Of a DNA stretch of 64,000 nt, positions 11,816 through 25,191 are shown one piece after another. The translations under genes and the position numbers were made by a program. The notes under the pieces were generated by a model. That model was not told where the DNA came from. It worked only from the letters and a program-made list of their open reading frames with translations, and made no database searches. This stretch comes from Chrysomallon squamiferum (taxonomy: Eukaryota > Mollusca > Gastropoda > Neomphalida > Peltospiridae): NCBI GenBank assembly GCA_012295275.1, contig CM022678.1:12990592-13054591 (forward strand), in the 5' to 3' direction. The number at the start of each line of letters is the position of its first letter. Position 1 is the first letter of the stretch.

Positions 11816-13313
11816 TTAACGATCTCTTTCTCTCTCGATCTCTCTCTCTCTCTCCTTGTGTTAAAGAAAAATAAATACATAGTATTCATTTTATAGCGTG
11901 TTTAATTAACGATTTTATAAAAAAAGATAATTAATAATAGGTGTAAAGTAGGTCACAACGGGATTTCTGACAATACGGATTAATATCCTGTTACAACTAA
12001 TCGTATTTACAAGTAACGTTGTTTATGCATTGTCCTTACTGTTCATCTGTTTTATTTAGATTTTGTGATTCACACTAATTAATATTATAAAAACCGGACA
12101 TAATAGGGAACAAATTCTCAGTATTCTTGGCTTATTAATAAATATTTTGAAATTGAATATTTTGAAATTTTCAGATTTGTTTTGGTATTCGTTTTATTAT
12201 GTAATAATAACAACTCTGCAGTTTTGCACAGTGTAGTACCTAATTCTTTTTAGACTTGCCCCAAAACAACATTTAACCAAACCTCCAAGAGAAGATCAGA
12301 TTAAAATCTTACATTTGTCAATAGGCTTATTACCTCCCCTGACGACATCTCCATCGAACCGCTATAGTAGGCCTTTTCTTGTCGAGTTAATGTAGAGGAA
12401 TCCGCGCGATTTTAGATAATTGCCTCCCTTTGTCAATAATGATAATGAACAAAAACAGTAAATTAGTTATAGAAATATTAATATGTGAATAAATTAGAGT
12501 CTTGCTTTGTAATGATATTGGAGTGAGAAATTAAAGACTGTGGGATAAGCAGTTCGACTCGGATAGTCACTTTAGAAAAATTAAACAAGTAAAATGTCTT
12601 TCTTTTTTTCTTTTAGAAAGGGCTACGTGCTTATATTCTACAGTCATATATAATTTGAACTGAGTCAACAGCTAGCTAAGAGAAAAAAAGCTGCTGATAA
12701 CCACACTTACTGCTGTTCATTGTCACAGTGGTTGTGGAAATAATGAAATAGTAACAATATTAAAATCTCGGCAAATTTGTCATGAGAACTTAAAATGTGT
12801 CAACAGTAAGTTATTCAATAATATGTCAAGTAACGAAAGCACGATATCCAGATTCTAAAGAATAAATAAATAAATAAATAAATAAATGCTATTATGGAAT
12901 TAGGGGCGCTTATTTCTAAAAGACAAATTCACACAAAACACTAATACAACAAAAACCACAAAAATTAACAATAATTATAATTAAAAAATTTAAAATTAAA
13001 ATTAAAAAATATATAAAATATAATCCTTCTTTTTTGAATAGCATTACATAGGGACGTACACAGTACATACTTTGAAGTATTTTGTGTAGTGTGACTATAA
13101 CAAAGTGTTATCAGACGCTTTATTAACTGCAAGTTCATCTTACTGTAAATCGTTTTTAGAATCTTTTAGCACGTTAATAAAATTAACACGACTGATTATT
13201 AACGAATTTATCATTTTATTTATAAACTAAAAAGATTATACTGAAATAACCAATTATGTACACTATGATTAGAGTAGGGACCTTTTTATTCAGGGCGGTG
13301 ACGTATGCACATT

Positions 13314-13387
<74 letters not shown>

Positions 13388-14736
13388 TTAAAATTTATGT
13401 ACTTGGATAAAACTCTCTGAGTGAGAATTTTCTGGTTTTCTTTTCCAAAAAGGATGCGCGGAATCATCATTATTTTATTGTGTTATTTTTATTAAAATAT
13501 TCAGTTGATCTGATCCTACATCCGGTTCGTGTTAAAATTTTATAGTGCGAATCAACAGAAGAAATTGACAGATTATAACCTAAAATGAAACGCAGAATTT
13601 ATTTATTTATTATTTTACTAGATGCAGGTCTGCCTTAATATTTGAAATGTTCCTTAACTTGTAATAAGGAAAATGTGTGTTTGTATCTGTAGGCAGAAAA
13701 CAAATATCGATAAGTGCTTTTCATTAATATAAATTTTGCAAACAAATAAAAATAAATAATCGTTAGTCAATTTTATTTACGTTTGCAAAAGTGCGGTCAG
13801 ATATGACAATGACGTGCTTTGCTTAAGACGTGAGAATAATGTACACAGAAGAAATGCAGCAGACGATTAGAACTATTTATCAAAGTTTAACAGTTTTATT
13901 GTTTATAATGCTAATGCAAGGTACGCATCAAAAATAAACTTCTGTATATTTTATATGTTGGAAACATGTATTTATTCAAACTACATTGACACGAAGTACT
14001 TCTAGCAGGAAATTTTCCTGGAAAGTCATGGTCAAAACAAAATTACGTCATCGCACTTTGCTGAACAGTAAGTCAGTATCTCAGTTTTATTTTCTCAGGA
14101 ATTTCCTTAAAATACTGGTTCTCTTTGTTTGTTAGCTCTGCCTAGAATGATATTAAACATTACCAGTATTTAAAGGTATTATAGGACAATATATTAATTA
14201 TTTTTATTGAATGATTATTCTTATATTAATAATTTATTAATAATAATAATAATGTTAGTACTAGGAGTATATTTTCTTTCTTTCTTTCTTTCTTTTTATT
14301 ATTTATTACTTATTTCAATAATTAAGTGGAGATCGGGGAAGTTTCGTGAAGTTCATATGCTACAATCTAGTTTGTTTAGTAAAGTATGAAGTAGGTCATC
14401 TGAAAAAATAAAATCCAATTCTTCAACGTTATTTATATTTCTTTCTATAATATTGTGTTATCTGTCTATGTGTACGTATGTATATTTTTGTAGTTTTAAT
14501 ATTTATTTATAATAATAATAATAATAATAATTATTATTATTATTATTTTCACCATAATTGTAATTTAATATATCTGCAGTTACAAAAGTTGATCCAGTCA
14601 TAATTATTTAGAACCATCCATTAGTCTAGTCTAACAGATTACCGTTACCCAGACAATAAGAAAGAAAGTAGGAAAAAAGAAATATTGCAAATGTCTGTTT
14701 TACATTTATTTATTTTTATTATTTTGTTTTTTCCAG
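11816..14736. other. Intergenic and upstream region of TSP-C
   Basis: No coding exon supported. Contains a short CT cluster (11825-11855), (AG)n at 13318-13382 and AAT/ATT runs near 14232-14252 and 14512-14548. A less repetitive stretch at 12240-12440 has no recognised content. A possible non-coding first exon of TSP-C could end at 14067 (donor ACA|GTAAGT at 14068), but this rests on the donor alone. Confidence 0.6.
13318..13382. repeat. (AG)n microsatellite
   Basis: About 32 uninterrupted AG repeats in the upstream region of TSP-C. Confidence 0.95.
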
Positions 14737-14745
14737 CTTGAGAAG

Positions 14746-15107
14746 ATGGGTGGAGATGATTGTGGAGACACATTATGCACATATATTTTCTTTCTGATTA
14801 ATCTCTTCATCTTTGTATGTAATATTTATTTTCCAAATAATTAATCTTAATAATATATATATATATATTTGTAGAATATTTCAATTCAACACAAATCTAC
14901 ACTCAAAATGAATTAATGAAAGATAAAAAAAAAAAAAAAAAAAAAAATTCTAGCATTGTTGCTGGTATCTTTACAGCAATGTTATTATTTTCTAGATCAT
15001 TGTCATAGTTATTAGTGTTGTTGTTGCAGTCATCTTGTTGTTCTGTTATTATTATGATGGCATTTTGGATTTTTTGTCAATGTCATTTTTATTACTGATA
15101 ATGATGG

Positions 15108-15151
<44 letters not shown>

Positions 15152-18100
15152 ATTACATTACATAACTTTTGTTTGTTATTTTTCCTTGCAACTATAATAT
15201 TATTATGCTTTTAGATCTTTGGTGTAGTAGGTATAGGGGTGGGGATTTGGGCACTGAAGGACAAAAATCAGATGGAATCACTGTCCAAAGTGACAACTGT
15301 AGCAGATGCCAAAGATTTTAATGCCCCAGGACTGCTACAGACTGGTGCTATTATCATGGTTGTTGGAGGAACTGTTCTAACGATCCTTGGTTTCATGGGA
15401 TGCTGGGGTGCTCTCAGAGAAATCAAACTGTTGTTGTTTTTGGTATTTTTTAAAAATATAAATTAATTATTAAAGATATTTATGTATTATCTTTTTTAAT
15501 TGGTTAAATAATTAATTTAAATCAGACAGATTATACACTTTCAAGCAGTTAGTCATAAACACACACACATACAAACATTGAACTTTATTATCACTAAAGA
15601 ATGTAACTGACATTTATATTTTGCATTTTTGACCTTAAATCCAGCAGCATAAGATTCATAAATATTTTGAAATTAATAAATTTCATCTTTATAATTATTC
15701 TTTCTTTGATATAGTATGCCACTCTCCTGGTTATTATTTTGGTTGAAGAGGTGGTTGCTGGTATTATGGCAGCTTTGATGAAGAAGAAGGTAAATAACTT
15801 TTACAATTTATACCTATTAAAAAATAAAATAATTTAAAAAATTCTAATTGTTATATTCATAGTTGTCAGTCATAAATGCCAGTCAATGAATATTTAAATG
15901 TTCATCAAACTTTGCTATCAATCGTATGTATTTTTGGGTTTATTGATTATGTGAAATTTTAACATTTAACATTTAACTGGAAACTCTTTAACAGCTAGCA
16001 TTTAAGATCTTTTATATTCCCAATAGAAGAATCACACCAATAATGGCTTTTGATGAACAAAGGCACACCAAATATGGTCAGATAGTTGAGAAGATTTGGG
16101 AAAAACAAAATGGAAACAATATTTCTGAGTTGAATTTTTCAATGATTTATCTTAACTAATTTTCAGTTTGAATCAAATCTAAAGAGAAGTTTACTAAGAA
16201 ATATTGAAGAACATTATGATGGACAGTGGAACAGTACTAACATATTTACTCAAGCTCTAGATTTTGCACAAATCTTTGTAAGTGTGTCAGACATCATTTA
16301 AAGTGTAAATCAGATGTTATAGAAATATTTTATTTTTGGGGTTATTATATTTGTTATGGGTGACATATGAATATTGTAAAGTTATAAAACATTTGATTTC
16401 TGCCCTTTTACTCCATCTGCAAACAGAATTTATTAAAGAAAAAATAGATATCATATGGTTACTTAAAGAAAAATAAAGAATCCTTATTGAAAAATTGAAA
16501 CTACAGCTACCACTATTACTACTTCTGTTGCTACTACTATGACTACTTCTGTTGCTACTACTATGACTACTTCTGTTGCTACTACTACTACTATTACTAC
16601 AACTACCTACAATTACTACCAATACTTTGTTATCACTAATTTCTTTTTTTTTTTTTTTTTTTTTTTTTCTTTTTTAGTTTGAATGTTGTGGAATTGACAG
16701 TTTTTCAGAGTATAAGAGTAGAGCCAAATTTTGGGTTTATAAAGAAACAATGACAGTCCCTCCAGCTTGCTGTGCTATTGAGAATAAAGATGATTTTATG
16801 AAAACTCGCAAGGTTGTGCCCAAAGACTGGAACTGTACAATAAATCCAACTATGGAAAATTCATATGTAGCTCAGGTAATTAATCCTCTACTGAAAAACC
16901 TGTGTCATATTCATATGATTACCTGATCTAAATAAGGTTTCAAATATTTAAAAATAAGCAGTCCATGGGCTATTTTGTATTTTTTTTTTTTTTACCTTTA
17001 AACTCCTTTTCATCAACATTAAAACAATAAGTGTTCAATAAATTTAAATGTTCGTTTCTTACTTTTTAAATTTTTTATTTATTTATGATTGGATATGAAT
17101 CAATTAGTAAACCATCTTTAATCTTCAGTCTTTAGTAATTTATTTCTGTTGTAATACAGATTTAATAATTCTTTACCTGAAATGCTTGGTACTATGAAGT
17201 GTTTTGAAGTGTGGTATAATTATAAGGAGATAGAATGAGAATAGGAACAGACTATGTGCCATTGCATTTATACAAGGTGCCCCATAAAATTCCATACATA
17301 GGAAAAATAAAAAAAATTATATGAAAAAACATTTTTATTTATATAATAAGCTCTACATGACTGCCATTATGTTGGAAACACATTTCAGTGCGTGTCCTCC
17401 ACTGCTGAAGAACACGTTCAAGCACAGCTGCAGTTATGCTTGTAATGTGTTGTGATACGTAGCTTGAGATAAAACCATATGTATGAAAACTTATAGGACA
17501 TCCTGATTTCACAACCAGCTTATACAAATTGTTTGCAGGAAATTTTAGATAATTTCTTAATAATTTTATGCATAAAATGTCTTCTTCATACAATTTCTCT
17601 ATTTTGAAGAAAGGACAGCCCAAAATAAATGTTCTGTAAATATCACTTAAGATTAGAAAATCTGCTATTATAAATACATAAAATGATGTTAAAACTAATT
17701 TTATAATTTAAGTTAATGTTCTTTCCATTATTTTCAGCCATGTTTTCCAAGAATAAAAAACTGGTTGATTGCAAAAGCCAATGTTATAACTGCTGTTGCT
17801 TTCACCATTGTCATTCTGGAGGTGAGGATATTCTGTTTCACATCACTGATTGAAATGAGTACAAGAAATACTTTAATCTGTTTTCTTCAGTGACTGTTTT
17901 GATAATACTGACAACTTCTACATTATAGTGTTAATTTAAAATAATAATTGCAATATGTATTATAAAAATGTGAAATAACATTCAAAATAAAAGAAAACAA
18001 ATACAAAATATAGGTACATGCAATAACTAACATCTTAGAGGACATGTTTTAAGTGTCAAATTACTCTTTACAGTTTTTATGAAGTAACCTTTTGTTATTG

Positions 18101-18300
18101 CTTTCTCCAAATATTATGGAATAATAATAACAGATTTATAAAGTTGTAATTTGCTTAAATTCTAATTTGACCTTTAACTGTCACTAAATAAAAATTATTC
18201 ATTTTATTCGTTTCAGATCATTGGGATCTTAATGGCATGCTCACTTTTGAGGACAGCCATGGATAAAGAAGATCTACCTCCTCGAAATTTCACATATTAA
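14746..18300 (+). CDS. Tetraspanin TSP-C (complete, 282 aa)
   Basis: Seven coding exons, all in phase 0: 14746-14814, 15215-15442, 15715-15789, 16167-16277, 16678-16875, 17738-17821, 18217-18300 (stop TAA). The start is the first ATG after the acceptor at 14736. Four membrane segments lie near residues 11-37, 66-88, 100-121 and 237-265. GFMGCWGALRE follows TM2. The large loop has cysteines at 164, 165 (CCG), 192, 193 (CC), 214 and 229, enough for three disulphides. N-glycosylation sequons in that loop are NST at 146 and NCT at 213. Juxtamembrane cysteines at 6 and 11 could be palmitoylated. The tail ends DLPPRNFTY. Exon sizes match TSP-A and TSP-B, so this is an older tandem paralogue. No disruption seen; the partner protein is unknown. 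Confidence 0.95.
17273..17505 (-). mobile_element. Mariner/IS630-like transposon remnant in TSP-C intron
   Basis: The left end after TA is CAAGGTGCCCCATAAAATTC. The right end, read on the - strand, is CAGGATGTCCTATAAGTTTT. The two ends match at 19 of 26 positions by my hand alignment and both continue into CATACAT. The pattern resembles the CAGGGTGTCCCATAAGT termini common in Tc1/mariner-superfamily elements, which insert at TA. Between them the - strand encodes a transposase-like C-terminus (ERVLQQWRTRTEMCFQHNGS, then HVELII and stop), a style known from this superfamily. At 233 bp it is an internally deleted, MITE-like copy. It lies in the 16876-17737 intron, antisense to the gene. Confidence 0.6.
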
Positions 18301-18547
18301 TGTAACAACTGTTCTTCTGCAGCCAGATTGATAATTATAACGCCAGCTGGATATTCAAATCACAGTATGAATATGTTGATGTTGAATGATCAAAAAAATG
18401 ACAAAAATTGCAGTAGGATATGTTTACTTCAGCTCAAGATATTTTCAACAAAACATCATAATGTGGTTGATATATGACTACCAAATATATTAATACACTG
18501 CAGAGACAATATGTTGGTAGTTGATACAACATGATTGAACAGAATCT

Positions 18548-18571
18548 GTCTCAGAATTGTAGTTCTGAGAC
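18548..18571 (+). other. Perfect hairpin in TSP-C 3' UTR
   Basis: GTCTCAGAA, a 6-base loop TTGTAG, then TTCTGAGAC: nine perfectly paired bases. In RNA this would be a stable stem-loop about 250 nt after the stop. Its role is unknown. Confidence 0.7.
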
Positions 18572-19139
18572 TAATTTGTTAGTTGTCAAAATAACTGCAT
18601 AGGCAATTGTATCTGTTATTGGTTAACAAGTCTGAATGAACCGCACAACAGAACAGCACCAAACAGTTTTACATCAGTGTAAGAATTTTTTTTTTTTTTT
18701 TGTATAGAGTACTTTTATCATATGATTTTAGTATGTTATTTCTTATATAACTTATTTGTCAATGAGAAATAATGAAATATAAAAATCTGGAATTTCTTAA
18801 ATCTCATCTCACTCATTCTCCACAAAAAATGAGATTACATAAATAACATAAAATCATATTTTTGGCTTTTTTTATTTTTGTACATTGTTGAGTTTTTTTT
18901 AAAATGGTTTATGTATTTTTAATCATGTAGAAATGGTTGTGGCAGCAAAAAAAATTATTTCTTTTTCTTATCAATTTTAATATTTAAACAATATGTGACT
19001 TGTGTTAACATTTAGCCTGCATGTATTTTTTCAAAATTTCCATGTAACTATTTCATTTTGTTCTGCAAGACAGGTTTATGAAAAGTGCAGTTTTCTTTTC
19101 TTTTACTTATGATGTTAATACGTAAAAAGAAAATTGTTA

Positions 19140-19145
19140 AATAAA
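19140..19145 (+). terminator. Poly(A) signal of TSP-C
   Basis: A canonical AATAAA followed by AT-rich sequence. It lies about 575 bp short of the stop codon of the convergent ADI1-type gene, so the two 3' ends face each other closely. Confidence 0.4.
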
Positions 19146-19719
19146 CATTTAACAATAATTTATTCCACTTGATCTGTTTTGTTTTCATTATACAATTCAA
19201 ATTCATTTTCCAAGATAAAAATCTCTTTTACAAATGTTCAAAATATTCAAAGAAAATATAAATCTACAATAGTGATACTCAGAAATAAAATATTTTAAAA
19301 CATGTTTTTATTTATGAAACATATAGCTATTTAAAAAGTCAAAAGACTACAATTATTTGTAATTTTTTATTTATTGCTGCCATCATAGTTACAAAACATT
19401 ACACACATCTTAAATTACAGCTTAATTAAAATGTTTAGAATATAGAAATATCCAGTACAGAACGTACATATGTAGTGAGGTGGATAACCAGTTTCATATG
19501 ACTCAGAACCATGACATTGTGATAATTTTATTATAGATTAACAAAGAAGTGATATAAAATTTGTAAATTTATCATAATCATTTGTGTATATTTTGTTTTA
19601 TATTGGAAAATAAATGAAATTTAAATATTTTGAAATAAAATCCATATAAATCACAAAATTAATTTAAAGTATATGTTAAGTTCTTTTAGTCAGATAGTAA
19701 AAAGTTCTTTTCATGTTTA

Positions 19720-21993
19720 TTATGAACAAGCTCTGACAGTCTGCAGATACTGAACCCGTGACGGATGATCATCGGCAGGTCGATTCACTGCAGTCCACAC
19801 TGGGGTCCCAGTGAACAGTCGATTTGCCTTGATATAGTCCTGCAAATATTTATTAAAAAATATAAACAAAATAACAACAGAAAGAAATATCAAAGAAAAA
19901 GAAATCAATTAAAAGAAATCATTATATGAATTTATTAAAAATGATCTTTAAACTATCGACATCACTATTTAAAAAAATCTTGTTGCGTGTTGGTTAAGTA
20001 AAATATATGGAGTTTGAAGTGGTAGGCTCCTCACCTTTACTTTATCGTTAAAAATATTAAAAAAGTAATTAATTATGTACTAATTAATTTATTTGAAATA
20101 ATAACTAAACGTGAGATTTACAGAATGAAGTTATATAATCTCTCTATCAAAAGTAAATTATTAATACCTTTTTATCAAGGGTAAATCGATGGTAGATTCC
20201 GGCTGGGAGGACAAGCAGATCCCCCTTCCCACATTCTATTCTGATCCACTTGTCATCAGGAGTTCTGACATCAAAGTAACCTGACCCCTCCAGAATATAC
20301 CTGATTTCTTCATCAGCATGAAGGTGTTCTTGGAAAAATATTTTCAGCTAGACACAGGAAGAATTGTAATGGTGATTAATTAAAAATTTCATTAGAAAAA
20401 CATTTGATAAGCAAGGACAAAACCTTTAAAACTTTTACATTTTTTTGTAAATTCAGCAACTATGTTATATTTTGCTTGCTATCAGTAACTGATACTGTGT
20501 TATTAAATGCTGTGTAATTTAACTGAAGTATTTCTTGTATGTTATGTTTTATACTAAAAGTTATAGATATGTTGTGGTGTATACTAAAAGAAATCATTTA
20601 TATTGTACTTGAGATGTGTTTTAATATTGTGTTCTATAATAAAAGAATACATTGAGTTATCAAACAGATGTATTTTATGTTGTGCTGTATAATAGAAGAA
20701 TCCATTTTGTTTTGAACAATAAATATATTTTGTATTGTGTACCAGATCTAACTCATGGTTTGTTTACAGAAATATACTTTATAACAGGAGTACTGTGGTT
20801 TAGAGTTATATGCAACAGATGATGATGTATAACAGGTGTATCTTATGCTGTAACCTGAGGATACTTCTTACTATAAACATTCATTCACCTTGTTGTCATA
20901 GTCAGGCAGTGTGTCACGTGCTATTTCGATGGTATCTTCATAACTATATCCTCTGTCAGTTCGAATCTTCAATAGTTCAGGATCTTTGATGTCACCACTC
21001 AACTAAAAATTAAAATTAATAATTGGGTTGGTATCATTCAATATCACTCAAAAATAAAGACACACACATGCACACACAAACAGACAATTTCAATAAATGG
21101 TACAGACTGATATTATGGTAATATGCTAGAGATTTTGAAAATAAATACAAATATTCATATAGAAGCCAAGCAATTAATTATTTAGTAATTTAAATAACAA
21201 CTGTCAGTATTATCTGTATCTGTAATGACTCACATATAACATCTTAAGTAACACTAAAAAGTAAAAAGTTTTGATATAAATCAAATATGATATTCTTGTC
21301 ATGTATTTTCTTACTAATAATTTCTCACTGTTTTTGATAAAATGTATTTACTGTAAATTGTATCTGCTAAAAAATTAAAGAAATTATACACCATAAATAA
21401 ATATAAAACGTATTTACTGTATGTGCTAAAAAATTAAAGAAATTATATAAATAAATATAAAAACAAATGTTCTCATATTAACTTGCAAATATATTAACTA
21501 TACACAGATAAACAAGACACACACCTGAGACGATCTGTTACTCTAGCCTAACCTCATTTCAGTCTGCAGAAATCTGACTGAAACATGAACTTAATTTCAC
21601 CTTTCTGTTATTGCAGATTCAGTCAACTGGAACAATCACAAGGTCAACAACCAAACAATAATAAATTATAAACAAATCTGATGCATATTTTTACAGCAGA
21701 ACCAGAAACTTACTCTTAATATTTTTTTAAATCTGGATATGGTGAAGTTGATTAATGCAATTATGCAACAACTGGGGGTCATCAAAACTGTGTCTTTGTA
21801 GTCTTGGTGGGCATTGAAGTTGATGGATTGTGGGAATGTGTCCTATTGACAGCAAATTTTTCTATTATTATATTTACATTTTATCATCTTTTTATGACTT
21901 CTATCATTGTTGTACATTCACTAAATTCACTAAATTCAGAAAATGATACTTTTTTTTTATAATCATAATGTTATATTTTAGTTAACCATGGAA

Positions 21994-22025
<32 letters not shown>

Positions 22026-22472
22026 TTCATTAAAATTGTCATAGCTATTTTGAACCTGCGTTCGATATCTGTGACGTGGTAAATGAACAAGTTCACATAA
22101 TTATATATATATATATAATTTTTAAAACTTTTGTTGACAATGCTATTTATTATTATTATTATTTTATTATTATTTTAAAAGACTGAATATAAACATTTTT
22201 GTATTAATGTTATTTTCTCGTGGTGCCTTATATAATACACAAAACATAGTGACATACATACATACATATATACATACATACATACACACATAATACCTAC
22301 ATAATACCTACATAATGGCCTTGGAAGTGGAGAACAAAATAAATATTACCTTCCAGTGAAGAACTCCGAGACCCGACTTCAGTTTCTCCAAACTGACAAA
22401 CTGCGGTGGATCAGTCATGTGAGGGAGGCGCTGATCTTCTGCCGAATCGTCAATGTACCAGGCCCGCACCAT
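19720..22472 (-). CDS. ADI1: Acireductone dioxygenase (ARD/ADI1), complete
   Basis: Catalyses oxidation of acireductone to 2-keto-4-methylthiobutyrate and formate in the methionine salvage pathway, in cytosol and nucleus. Four exons on the - strand in transcript order: 22472-22350, 21002-20889, 20347-20168, 19839-19720 (TAA at 19722-19720); 41+38+60+39 = 178 residues, close to the 179 of the human enzyme. All exons are phase 0 with GT-AG borders. The start MVRAWYIDD matches the family start, and the ATG has A at -3. Cupin metal ligands are all present: His87, His89 and Glu93 in [11 protein letters not shown], and His132 in YHRF. The C-terminus carries the family signature [14 protein letters not shown]. 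No disruption. Convergent with TSP-C, with no sign of functional linkage. Confidence 0.97.
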
Positions 22473-22549
22473 TGTGTTTTTAAAGTGAAAAGCGACAGAC
22501 AACTGCTAAACTATTCTCCCGAAGAGCAACCCTTCTAAGTTTGTTGACC

Positions 22550-22557
22550 TATTTATA
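22550..22557 (-). promoter_or_regulatory. TATA box of the ADI1-type gene
   Basis: Read on the - strand the sequence is TTATAAATAGG, a near-consensus TATA element 78-85 bp upstream of the ATG. This predicts initiation near 22520 and a 5' leader of about 50 nt with no upstream ATG. Confidence 0.5.
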
Positions 22558-22559
22558 AC

Positions 22560-24080
22560 AGGTGATTTCCTGTTAATAGCCTTGACACTTCGGTGCGCAT
22601 CTTATTGGAGGAATTTATACATAGAGACGAAAAACAAAAAGGAAGATTGCGACGGACACACCCGCTGACCTGTCAGAAAGCGTGCCCGTCGTAGACGTGC
22701 TTCACAACAGCTAGCTCTGATTAGCACGTTAAATTTTTTCATTCATTCATTCAAAAGGAAGATAAATAAAGATAAATAATGTATTTGGCGCGAAAAATAT
22801 CTTTCGCAGTTTTTAGTCCTGTTAAATCAGTACACGTGCTGTTTAAACGAAATTACTTTTATTTCTTAAATTATTATAATAAGTCATTGCATTTGAAAGA
22901 TTGCATAGGACACCTCAGACAACACAATGAGCATTTTTACAATACTGAGACGAACCATCAATCATCTGCGTCGCTCTGCAAAGCTGTCAAGTATTAATCA
23001 CTGACCTTTACATCATGTGATTCCAACGTCCAAAGATTTCCGAGTCGATTATTTATAATAGAGGTTTTGGGTTTCTTCTTGTAGCGTGTATATATATCTA
23101 TGACTAAATGATACTATTTATTATACCAGCGAATTCTAAAATGTTCGATCTAAAGGAATGTAAAGTCAAAGTTACCGTCACGGTTGGCAAGCATTAGCCA
23201 GGAACCGATATAGACCTGTCTGAGCAGTATCCATCAACATGTCCGTCTGAGATGTTTTCTGCCGGCGGATACTTTGACCAGATGTATTAGATGTCTAAGT
23301 TTGTGTCAGAGGACATAATCTATGACGGAAAAAATCTGACAGAGAGAAATTAATCCAAAATGATCAAGCTGGAACTGCATAATTATATTATTCAGTGGCG
23401 AATTAGGTTTTTCCGAAACAATATTTAAATCAGTATAATTTTAAAATTTACAGTATTTGTCTTTTCACAGTTCTTGGCATTGCTGTATTGCCAGAACTAC
23501 TGCGTCAGCAAACCAAGCCACATAATCCGTTTCTATTATTAATTAATTAATTAATTAATTAATTAATTAATTATTAGTAGTATTAGTAGTGTTATTATTT
23601 TATATTTTATTATGACAACTGATTTAGTCAGCCAGCTATTTATAAACTCGAAGTGCAGCGTGGAATATATTTATGTTGTCTTGATGTTTGTTAGAAAATA
23701 AATATTCGTTAATCTATAGAGAAACTGTTAAATGCGGTTGTTTAAATAGAAATAGTTAATCTTATTTTTATTTCGTTTAAATATCTACTAGTAGATGTAA
23801 TATCTATAGCTTTCCTCGATTGCTTGGAATGCATAATACTCTGAACTTAGACAGTTTTTAATGTATCTTACTTATCTTTCATCAAATAGGAATTTTATAT
23901 TACCAACATTACAGCTGTGAATATGTTCGTATGAATGAACCTAAAGTGTTCGATACAACTATCGATTCCAACTGAACATTAATTAAGCAAACAATAAATT
24001 TAATTCTTAGAGGGAGAAAATTCGTGTCGGTATGCGTACTGCTATATACAGAGTTATGTCCCTTACATCATTTGTAACGA

Positions 24081-24085
<5 letters not shown>
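22560..24085. other. Intergenic DNA upstream of ADI1
   Basis: Mostly non-repetitive AT-rich sequence with no supported exon. Includes (ATTA)n at about 23537-23573. The 22600-22720 part is richer in GC and could be part of the ADI1 promoter. Confidence 0.6.

Positions 24086-24169
<84 letters not shown>
24086..24169. repeat. (CT)n microsatellite
   Basis: About 42 uninterrupted repeats, all pyrimidine on the + strand. Confidence 0.95.
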
Positions 24170-24177
<8 letters not shown>

Positions 24178-25134
24178 TCCTTTTTACAGGTCAGTTTCAC
24201 ACAGATATCAACATTAGTCGACTGTTTTAGTTTTGTTGACTGAAACGGATTCGGTTGAGTGACTATTTATTTCATGATGTTATTACTGCCTGTTTTTTCT
24301 AATTGAAACTAATGAATGGCAGAGAATTTCCTCTGTCATTAACTCATCAGTTTTTAACCACTGTGCTCGTGTCGCAATATTTTGAGACGTGTCCATCTAC
24401 AAGAACTACTGTCCAGAATTCCCATTATTGAAACAAAAAGAATCTTTAACACCTTTTGACTAATGATGTAGAGTTGGATTAAACTGTTAAATAAATAATA
24501 AATATATATTCATTAACGGGCTTAGTGGTAGTTCTGAATTGTCTTCCGAATTCTGTAGAATAGAACTGCCTGTCTCCACTGCCAGCCAAAGGTTATGTTA
24601 GAACAGTAGTTACCATATGACTGCCCAGTCTTTTTATTATTCTTATTGTTGCTATTGCTGTTGTCGTCGTCGTCGTTATTATTATTATTTTTATCATCAT
24701 CATCATCATCATTATTACTATAACCACAAATACCCGTGTAACTTACAGTGTTTTATGAAACGAAAAAGAGAATAAATAAACAGTTCTGTCATTAAATAAA
24801 GATGGCGTGCCGAGATCGTTTTAGTGTCTAGTTCACTATAAAAAGTTGAGTTGAGAAAGTTGAGATCACTGCTTAAACTATTTACTTTTATTTTTAACTA
24901 TTATTGACAAATGTTCAAATAAATCTTTATTTTAACCCTTTGTCTGTTTTAAACATGTTTCATTTTAGGATCACGTTCCAAATGCTACTCTGGCATGTGG
25001 CGTTGTGGTCGGCGCATGCGCTGGTGAATTATTTCTACACTGAGATTTAAATATCTTTCTACCTGAGTCATCATCACCGACATCATCCAAATTATCATAA
25101 TATTCATATAATGGGTATTATTATGGTTATTCAA

Positions 25135-25191
<57 letters not shown>

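Larger units (their letters stand above)
18301..19165 (+). other. 3' UTR of TSP-C
   Basis: Non-coding sequence from the stop to a probable poly(A) site after AATAAA at 19140-19145. Includes a perfect 9-bp hairpin at 18548-18571 and several U-rich runs, for example near 18688-18701. Confidence 0.5.

Noticed and set aside
12541-12575. tRNA-like AGTTCGACTCGGATAG segment
   Set aside because: No box A or acceptor stem at the proper distance.
22473-22502. N-terminal extension of ADI1 upstream of the chosen ATG
   Set aside because: There is no upstream ATG in frame (the codon at 22502 is TTG), and the family begins at MVRAWY.
22779-22997. 72-codon frame upstream of ADI1
   Set aside because: AT-rich random-looking peptide with no motif, and no splice or promoter context.
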